This document shows, in pieces, positions 18,836-25,453 of a stretch of 34,782 nt of DNA. This stretch comes from Actinomycetes bacterium (lineage in GTDB: Bacteria; Actinomycetota; CADDZG01; JAHWKV01). A program made the translations under genes and the position numbers. Under the pieces are notes generated by a model, which was not told the origin of the DNA, ran no database searches, and worked only from the letters and a program-made list of their open reading frames with translations. The stretch's first letter is position 1. Every line of letters begins with the position of its first letter. The stretch spans positions 1-34,782 of the forward strand of contig JAJCYE010000047.1 of assembly GCA_029263075.1 (NCBI GenBank), given 5' to 3'.

Positions 18836-20476
18836 CTGGTTACCGGTATCGCGTTGTTGGCCATCGCTCCGGTCGCGGTTATTGCCTGGAGCCTGCTCAC
18901 TCCCAGCGTCGAGGTCTGGCGGCACCTCTGGCAGACCCGCCTTCCCGACATGCTTGTCTCGACGCTCGGGCTTTTGGTGCTTGTCATCCTGGGAACCCTG
19001 GTCCTGGGAGGGGGGTTGGCGTGGCTGGTCTCCGGCTACGACTTCCCCGGCCGCAAGGCCCTCGCCTGGATGCTGGTGCTCCCGCTGGCAATGCCCGGTT
19101 ACATCCTGGGGTTCGTTTTTATGTCGACCTTCGGCTTTACCGGCCCGATCCAGGGTGGCTTGAGGTCTCTGTTCGGACCGGACGTGCCCGTGCCGGAGAT
19201 CCGTTCGGTCTGGGGGGCGGCCCTGGTCTTTTCACTTTCCCTTTACCCCTATGTCTATCTGCTCGCCCGGGCCGCTATGCGGGAGCAGGCCACCGCCAGT
19301 TACGAGGTTGCCCGGAGCCTGGGTTACAGCCATCTGAAGGCGGCGCGGAAGGTGATATTCCCGCTGGCCCGGCCGTCGCTCATCGCCGGCCTCACGCTGG
19401 TGACGCTGGAAACCCTTACCGACTTCGCCACCGTCATCTACTTCAACGTCCAGACGGTGTCGGTCGGCGTCTACCGGGTGTGGAAGGGCATGTTCGACCG
19501 GGACGCAGCCAGTGAACTGGCCTCTCTGGTTTTGATGTTCGCCCTAGCCTTGTTGCTCATCGAACGCACCATGCGGGGACGGGCTCGATACACCCAGCAA
19601 GGCGGAGGAAGCAGGCAGCTACCTTCCAAGAAGCTCTACGGCGCCCGGGGTTGGGCGGCAACCGGCGCCTGCATCGGAGTACTCACGCTGGCATTCTTCG
19701 CACCGGTGTTACAACTGGCCTGGTGGGCCGCCGGACAACTGGCCGGCGGAAAGGGAGCCGGTGACTCCAACTTCTTGAGCTACCTGACCAACAGCGCCGT
19801 GCTGGCGATAGGGGCAGCCGGCCTGGTGGCAGTGGTGGCGATCGGCGTCACCAACGCCCGACGGTTCTCCGGCACCCGGTATGTGAAGTCCATGTCGCAG
19901 ATGTCCACCGCCGGCTACGCCCTGCCGGGGCCGGTTATCGCCATCGGGGTCCTGCTGGTACTCGCCGGCGTGGACCGGGGGCTGGAGGCGATGGGGATCT
20001 CCATCCCCGGGCTGCTGGTCACCGGGTCGCTGGCCGGGGTCGTTTACGCCTACGTGGTCCGGTTTATGGCGCTCGGGGTGAACGGCATCGACGCCAGCCT
20101 GCAGAAGGTGCCGGAGGAGTTGACCCTGACCGCCCGGAGTCTTGGCGCGACACCGGCCCGGGTGATGCGCAAAATTCACCTTCCGCTCACCAAAACCGGG
20201 GTGGCGGTAGCGTTGTTGCTGGTGGGCATAGACGCCTTGAAGGAACTCCCGATGGTGCTGCTGCTCCGCCCCTTCGGGTTCGACACGCTGCCGGTCTGGG
20301 TCTGGCAGCTTGCCGCCGAGTCCCGATGGGAGTCGGCAGCGCTCCCATCGCTTACGATTATCGCCGCCTCGCTGGTGCCGGTGGCGCTGCTGACCCGAAG
20401 CCTCAGGGGATCGGACTCCGGCGTCGAACTGCTCCCGGATTCCGGTAAAGGAACCAAAGAACTGGCCCGGGTTTGA
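18836..20476 (+). CDS. Fe(III) ABC transporter permease, two fused permease domains (FbpB-like)
   Basis: Two EAA-type loops (YEVARSLGYSHLKAARKVIFPLARPSLIAG; LTLTARSLGATPARVMRKIHLPLTKTG); true start unresolved. Confidence 0.88.
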   Translation: MVTGIALLAIAPVAVIAWSLLTPSVEVWRHLWQTRLPDMLVSTLGLLVLVILGTLVLGGGLAWLVSGYDFPGRKALAWMLVLPLAMPGYILGFVFMSTFGFTGPIQGGLRSLFGPDVPVPEIRSVWGAALVFSLSLYPYVYLLARAAMREQATASYEVARSLGYSHLKAARKVIFPLARPSLIAGLTLVTLETLTDFATVIYFNVQTVSVGVYRVWKGMFDRDAASELASLVLMFALALLLIERTMRGRARYTQQGGGSRQLPSKKLYGARGWAATGACIGVLTLAFFAPVLQLAWWAAGQLAGGKGAGDSNFLSYLTNSAVLAIGAAGLVAVVAIGVTNARRFSGTRYVKSMSQMSTAGYALPGPVIAIGVLLVLAGVDRGLEAMGISIPGLLVTGSLAGVVYAYVVRFMALGVNGIDASLQKVPEELTLTARSLGATPARVMRKIHLPLTKTGVAVALLLVGIDALKELPMVLLLRPFGFDTLPVWVWQLAAESRWESAALPSLTIIAASLVPVALLTRSLRGSDSGVELLPDSGKGTKELARV

Positions 20477-21582
20477 ACAAAGGACTGCTTTTGCAACAAA
20501 CAGCGCCGCCACAAGACTCGGGCCCGGCCACCCCGGCCGTGGAGGTGCGCGGGGTCACCCGCCGGTTCGGGACGGTCACCGCGGTGGACGACGTGAGCAT
20601 CGAACTGCACTCCGGCGAGTTCCTTACGCTGGTCGGACCCAGTGGGTGCGGCAAGTCAACCCTTCTCCGCATGATCGCCGGGTTGATGGAGCCGGACTCC
20701 GGGGAGATCCTGCTCGCAGGACAGGTAGTCTCCTCCCCCGGCCTCTGGGTCCCCCCCGAAAAGCGAGCGGTCGGGCTGGTGTTTCAAGAAAACACCCTCT
20801 TCCCCCACCTCACGGTGGCCGGCAACATAGGTTTCGGGCTCGGCCGGCGTTCCAAGTCCGACACCGCCGCTCGGGTGGCCGAGGTACTCGAACTGGTGGA
20901 ACTGCCCGGGTACGGCACCCGTTTCCCGCACGAACTGTCGGGCGGTGAGAGGCAGAGGGTGGCGCTGGCCCGGGCGATCGCCCCGGAGCCGACCGTGCTG
21001 CTGTTGGACGAGCCGTTCGCCAACCTGGACCCCAACCTGCGGGCGCAGGTGCGGGCCCACACGGTGGATATCCTCCGGCGGGCCAAGGCGTCCGCCCTCT
21101 TCGTTACCCACGACCAGCAGGAGGCGATGTCGGTTGGGGACCGGGTGGCGGTTATGAACCAGGGCCGGGTGGAGCAGGTCGGGACCCCCAAGAGCGTTTT
21201 CCACCTCCCGCAGAGCCACTTTGTCGCATCGAGCCTGGGTGAGGCGTACTTCCTCCCGGCAACCTACTCGGGGAACGGGTCGCTGCATACCGAGGCGGGC
21301 CCCTGCGACTGCCCGCACGGCATGTCGCAAACCGAGATGGAGATCATGGTCCGGCCCCACGACGTGGCTTTCGTGGTGGACCCCGGAGGGGGCTCGGTGG
21401 TGACCTCGGTGGAGTTCCTCGGCGCGTTCCTTCTGTATCAGGTCGAACTACCCTCGGGCCGGCGCCTGCGGTGCCTGATGCCCCACACCGCGGAGGTGGA
21501 TACCGGGACCCGGGTCCGGGTGCACCTGGAGCACGGGCACGTCCCGGTGGTGCTGCCGGTTTCAACCAGAGGCCAGGCCTAG
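20473..21582 (+). CDS. Fe(III) ABC transporter ATP-binding protein (FbpC-like)
   Basis: GPSGCGKSTLLRMIAG, LSGGERQRVALARAI, LLLDEPFANLDP, FVTHDQQEAMS; TTG at 20473 or 20491. Confidence 0.93.
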   Translation: MNKGLLLQQTAPPQDSGPATPAVEVRGVTRRFGTVTAVDDVSIELHSGEFLTLVGPSGCGKSTLLRMIAGLMEPDSGEILLAGQVVSSPGLWVPPEKRAVGLVFQENTLFPHLTVAGNIGFGLGRRSKSDTAARVAEVLELVELPGYGTRFPHELSGGERQRVALARAIAPEPTVLLLDEPFANLDPNLRAQVRAHTVDILRRAKASALFVTHDQQEAMSVGDRVAVMNQGRVEQVGTPKSVFHLPQSHFVASSLGEAYFLPATYSGNGSLHTEAGPCDCPHGMSQTEMEIMVRPHDVAFVVDPGGGSVVTSVEFLGAFLLYQVELPSGRRLRCLMPHTAEVDTGTRVRVHLEHGHVPVVLPVSTRGQA

Positions 21583-21687
21583 ATCCGCCCTCCAAACTAT
21601 CTTTTGCGGTCGGCCCCGCGAGCTGCTCAGGCCAACCGGTAAACTTCGGGACCGGACCATCGTTGTCGACGGGACAGGACTTGTGCA

Positions 21688-22116
21688 GTGACGATTGAAG
21701 AAGAGCAACAAAAAGGGCTGGCCCTGTGGGCGGCCGACTGCGCCGAGCGGGCCCTGGCGGTCTTCGAACAGACCCATCCCAAAGATTTCAGGCCCCGCAA
21801 AGCGGTTGAGGCGGGCCGAGCGTGGGCCCGCGGCGACATCCCGATGTCGGCCGCCCGGGGGGCCTCATCCAAGGCCAACGCGGCAGCCCGGGAGGCCGAG
21901 GAGGACAGCCCTGCCCGGGAAGCCGCCCGTGCGGCCGGGCATGCAGCTGCGGCCGCACACAACCCCGGCCATACGCTCCACGCCGCCGCTTATGCGGTCC
22001 TTGCCCTCTGCGGAAGCGACGCCGAGGCGGCCGAACAGGAGCGGTTGTGGCAGTCGGGGCACCTTCCCCAAAACCTCCATCCCCTGGTGTACCCCGAGGA
22101 CGACGCGACCGAATAA
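21688..22116 (+). CDS. Imm-5-like putative immunity-family protein
   Basis: KGLALWAADCAERALAVFEQTHPKDFRPRKAVEAGRAWARG...AAREAEEDSPAREAARAAGHAAAAAHNPGHTLHAAAYAVLAL matches the remembered Imm-5-like domain pattern; GTG start. Confidence 0.7.
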   Translation: MTIEEEQQKGLALWAADCAERALAVFEQTHPKDFRPRKAVEAGRAWARGDIPMSAARGASSKANAAAREAEEDSPAREAARAAGHAAAAAHNPGHTLHAAAYAVLALCGSDAEAAEQERLWQSGHLPQNLHPLVYPEDDATE

Positions 22117-22147
22117 GTTCCCCGGCCGGCTTCTATCCGGAGCGTAC

Positions 22148-22184
22148 TTAGGCTAGGCTTCCTAGCTATGTTAGGTAGACCTAA
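22148..22184. promoter_or_regulatory. Two DtxR/IdeR-like boxes upstream of the flippase-glycosyltransferase gene
   Basis: TTAGGCTAGGCTTCCTAG (22148-22165; first 12 bases match TTAGGTTAGGCT at 11/12) and TTAGGT-AG-ACCTAA (22171-22184). Confidence 0.65.
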
Positions 22185-22205
22185 TGCGCTCGGTATCCGG
22201 GCCCA

Positions 22206-23960
22206 GTGATATTCACCCGACTGGCCAAGATGTTCCGGCTGCACATCCCGATGTGGCTGGCCTGGACCGCAGGCCTCGGTTTCACCGCGGTCAGCGCCTG
22301 GTTCATGCGCTTCAGCTTCGATCCGTCTTCTATGGCCACCACCTGGGACGCGGTAAAAGGGGCGCCGCTGGCCGTTTTGGCCGTGACGGCTGTCTACTTC
22401 GCCGCATTTGCCCTGCGGGCCATGGTTTGGCGCAGCGTGATCCCCCGGCTGAGTTTCGGACAGGCATTGGCGGCCATTCACCTGGCCATCGCCGGTAATC
22501 ACCTCCTCCCGCTCCGCCTTGGGGAAGCCCTCCGGGTGACCAGCGTGGTCAGGCGCACCCGGGTTCCTCTCCCCGACGCCACCGCCTCCACCATCACCCT
22601 CCGGGCCGCCGACGCCCTGGCGCTGGCCGGCCTGCTCCTGGTTCTCGGCCCCGGCCTGGCGCTTCCCCGGTTGGCCGGGGCCTTCGGCGTGCTTGGCCTG
22701 TCGCTCCTGGCGATCTTGGGCGGGGGGCTGTTTTGGCTCAGAAGGTTGCGCCGGGCAGGATCCCAGGGGCTAAGGATGCCCGGATCCTTCGCCGCGCTGG
22801 GATCCTTGACTGCCTGGCTGTTGGAGTCGGTCGTCATCTGGCAGGCCGCCCATTGGGCCGGAATTCCTATTAGTCCCACCGAAGCAGTGCTGGTGACCGC
22901 CGCCACGATCTTTTCGCAGGTACTTGCGGTGGCGCCGGGAGGCTTCGGCACCTACGAGGCGGCGGCATCCGGGATGCTGGTTCTCCTGGGCGGCCGGCCG
23001 GGTCCCGCCCTCGCAGCAGCCCTGACGGCGCACGCCCTCAAGACCGCGTACTCGCTCGCCGCCGGGGGCGTGGCGGCGTTTGCCCCGGCTCCCGGATTGT
23101 TCGGCAGGCTCCGCCTCCCCTCCCCGGCCCCCCTCCGACCAGCCGAGCCCCCTCCGGGCCCTGGGTCGCCGATAGTCTTCTTTCTCCCCGCCCGCAATGA
23201 GGAGGCCAACGTTGCGCAGGTGATCGCCAGGATGCCGGCGCAGGTCTGCGGGCACCCGCTGGAGTGTGTGGTCATCGACGACGGGTCCACCGACCGCACC
23301 GCCGAGGCCGCCGAGGCGGCGGGGGCTCGGGTGGTAGCCCTCACCGCAACCCACGGTTTGGGCGCCGGGGTACGGCGAGGCCTCGCCGAAGGGGTGGGCA
23401 GGGGTGCCGCGGCGGTGGCCTTCTGCGACGCCGACGGGGAGTACGACCCGGCCGAACTTGAAGCCCTGGTGGCGCCGATTTTGGCCGGCCGGTTGGACTA
23501 TGTCGCAGGTTCCCGGTTTTCCGGCGGCAGTAGGCGGATGAAGCCGCACCGGCTCGCCGGCAACCGCTTTCTGTCGGCAATCCTGTCGGTAATCGCCCGC
23601 CGCCGGATCCGGGACGGCCAAAGTGGATTCCGGGTCCTGTCCCACCACGCCGCGGCCGCCGCCGAACTGATCCACGACTACAACTACGCGCAGATCATCA
23701 CCCTGGATCTCCTCGGCAAAGGATTCAGGTACGGCGAGGTGCCTATCAGCTACAGCTACCGCACCCGGGGAAAGACCTTCGTGAGACTGCTCCCCTATTT
23801 AAAGGCCGTGGTACCGGCTGTCCTCCGTGAGATCAACGGCGCTCAGTCCTCAACCACATGGGCGGCGAACGACTCGGCCGAAGCCGACCACGCCGACGCG
23901 TCGAAGCCGCCGTCCGGACCGAGCGCCGCGGCGGCAGCCCAGCCCATCTCCAGCGCATGA
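22206..23960 (+). CDS. Fusion: LPG-synthase/AglD-type flippase TM domain plus DPM1-like GT2 glycosyltransferase
   Basis: N-terminal polytopic domain with NHLLPLRLGEALR and APGGFGTYEAAASG; C-terminal FFLPARNEEANVAQVIARMP...VVIDDGSTDRT...DADGEYDPAEL...GSRFSGG. Confidence 0.88.
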   Translation: MIFTRLAKMFRLHIPMWLAWTAGLGFTAVSAWFMRFSFDPSSMATTWDAVKGAPLAVLAVTAVYFAAFALRAMVWRSVIPRLSFGQALAAIHLAIAGNHLLPLRLGEALRVTSVVRRTRVPLPDATASTITLRAADALALAGLLLVLGPGLALPRLAGAFGVLGLSLLAILGGGLFWLRRLRRAGSQGLRMPGSFAALGSLTAWLLESVVIWQAAHWAGIPISPTEAVLVTAATIFSQVLAVAPGGFGTYEAAASGMLVLLGGRPGPALAAALTAHALKTAYSLAAGGVAAFAPAPGLFGRLRLPSPAPLRPAEPPPGPGSPIVFFLPARNEEANVAQVIARMPAQVCGHPLECVVIDDGSTDRTAEAAEAAGARVVALTATHGLGAGVRRGLAEGVGRGAAAVAFCDADGEYDPAELEALVAPILAGRLDYVAGSRFSGGSRRMKPHRLAGNRFLSAILSVIARRRIRDGQSGFRVLSHHAAAAAELIHDYNYAQIITLDLLGKGFRYGEVPISYSYRTRGKTFVRLLPYLKAVVPAVLREINGAQSSTTWAANDSAEADHADASKPPSGPSAAAAAQPISSA

Positions 23961-25219
23961 TGCGAGTTGTTGTGGGCGAACAGCCCATGGCGCCCGAGGG
24001 TCAGGAGGCCGGGGACGGACTCCGACCACTCCACCAACACTTCCAGGCAGTCTGAGTAGCCCAGGTCGTACACGGGATAGGCCGCAGGGACCCGCTTGAC
24101 CACCACCTCTACCGGATCGACTGCGGGCAAACCCATACCGGCCAGCGCCTCCCCCACCAGCCGCCCCAGGTCCCTGTCGTCAGTGCTCCAGATCCCGTCG
24201 CCGCTGGCACAAGGGATCTCAGCGCAGAGCACGGTCCGATCCGCCGGGTCGTCCCCGTCCCGGTAGTTTTTGGGCTCGGAGATGCGGGTTACCGGCGTGA
24301 ACCCCTGCGGTACGTAGTGGGCGTCGAACTCGGTGTAGCGCCCGACCCCCAAGACCAGGTAAACCAGAACCATCCCCCGCGACCGGAGTCGCCGGGCGGC
24401 ATCCAGGACCTGCTTGTCCGGGCACGGCTGGAAGAGGCGGGCCAGCACCGGAATCGGGAGGGTCGACCAGACGAACTCCGACTCGAACTGCTCCGCGCCG
24501 GCCGAAACCCTCAAGCCGCCCGAGCACTGTTCCACGCGGTCGACGGGTGTGTTCAACCGCACGTCCGCTCCGGACCGGGAGGCCGCCTCTGCCAGTGCTT
24601 CCCAGATCTGGCCAAAACCGCGGCGCGGGTAGTAGAAAACTCCTCCGGCTTTCCCGGACCCGGTCAACTTGCGGAGCAGCTTGCCGGCGGCGTTCCCTCC
24701 CACTCGCCGACGCGCCTGTTCTCCATGGATCATTTCGGGTGCCAGGCCCCACATCTTCCGGGCGTAGGGGAAGTAGAAGCGGTCGCACATTGTGGGCCCC
24801 AACCCGGCCAGGAGGAGATCTGCAAAGGTGTCGCCTTTGGCCTTGCGGAGCGGGGACAGAATCGCATCCCGGCCGGCGGCAATGGCGAAACTGGGCGGGA
24901 GGTTCCGGACCAGGTCTGCGGTCTGAAGTGGGAAAGCAATCCACCGCCCTTCCAGGTAGATCCGCCCATGCCGGGTCCGCTGCTGCAGGTCCTCCCCCAG
25001 CAACCGCTTTAACTCCTCCAGCAGATGGGGTTCGGTGGCCGGGTGCAGCCGGTGGCTGCCGTGGTCGACCATGACGCCTGCGACTTCGAAGCTTCCGGCA
25101 AGACCGCCCACCCGACCGGCCCGCTCCACAATGGTGACCTGATGGCCGGCCTGCGCCGCCCGGAAGGCGGCCCCCAGGCCCGCGGGTCCGGCGCCCAGAA
25201 TGGTGATGGTGGCTGTCAT
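23843..25219 (-). CDS. FAD-dependent oxidoreductase (protoporphyrinogen oxidase / UDP-galactopyranose mutase-like fold)
   Basis: TITILGAGPAGLGAAFRAAQAGHQVTIVERAGRVGGLAGSF dinucleotide-binding motif; RFYFPYARKMWGLAPEMIHGEQARRRV; C-terminal LLTLGRHGLFAHNNSHHALEMG. Confidence 0.85.
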   Translation of the reverse strand: MTATITILGAGPAGLGAAFRAAQAGHQVTIVERAGRVGGLAGSFEVAGVMVDHGSHRLHPATEPHLLEELKRLLGEDLQQRTRHGRIYLEGRWIAFPLQTADLVRNLPPSFAIAAGRDAILSPLRKAKGDTFADLLLAGLGPTMCDRFYFPYARKMWGLAPEMIHGEQARRRVGGNAAGKLLRKLTGSGKAGGVFYYPRRGFGQIWEALAEAASRSGADVRLNTPVDRVEQCSGGLRVSAGAEQFESEFVWSTLPIPVLARLFQPCPDKQVLDAARRLRSRGMVLVYLVLGVGRYTEFDAHYVPQGFTPVTRISEPKNYRDGDDPADRTVLCAEIPCASGDGIWSTDDRDLGRLVGEALAGMGLPAVDPVEVVVKRVPAAYPVYDLGYSDCLEVLVEWSESVPGLLTLGRHGLFAHNNSHHALEMGWAAAAALGPDGGFDASAWSASAESFAAHVVED

Positions 25220-25246
25220 CGGTTGGTCCGAGGTTAATACAGTGCT

Positions 25247-25275
25247 TTGACAGGTGGGCCCGCTGCAGCCACAAT
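25247..25275 (+). promoter_or_regulatory. Predicted sigma70-type promoter for gltB leader / small RNA
   Basis: TTGACA (25247-25252), 17-bp spacer, CACAAT (25270-25275). Confidence 0.55.
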
Positions 25276-25281
25276 TAACAA

Positions 25282-25358
25282 ACGGAAACTTTCATCTACA
25301 CCTTTTGGCGGAACAGGTAGGTTGAGCAACGGCGCTCGCTTTGGCGGGCGCTTTTTTT
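25282..25358 (+). ncRNA. Short leader RNA or sRNA ending in an intrinsic terminator
   Basis: Starts about 7 nt after the -10 and ends at the T-run; small CTACACCT/AGGTAG hairpin before the terminator. Confidence 0.45.
25332..25358 (+). terminator. Intrinsic (rho-independent) terminator/attenuator upstream of gltB
   Basis: GCGCTCGC-TTTG-GCGGGCGC (8-bp stem with one G-U) followed by TTTTTTT. Confidence 0.8.
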
Positions 25359-25453
25359 ATCCCCTGGTTCCCTCGGTGCCGGCGTCCGACGCCAGGAGTC
25401 AATTTTAGGACCGGCAGTGCCCAGGTCGGGCGCCGCCAGGAAAGGAGCCACCG

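Noticed and set aside
17683-18987. 434-aa minus-strand ORF opposite fbpA-like gene
   Set aside because: Antisense to a clear substrate-binding protein; no domain support
25282-25358. Known glnA-type glutamine riboswitch
   Set aside because: The remembered core (GGACGGAAGUAGG...GGAACG) is not present; only the attenuator-like architecture is supported
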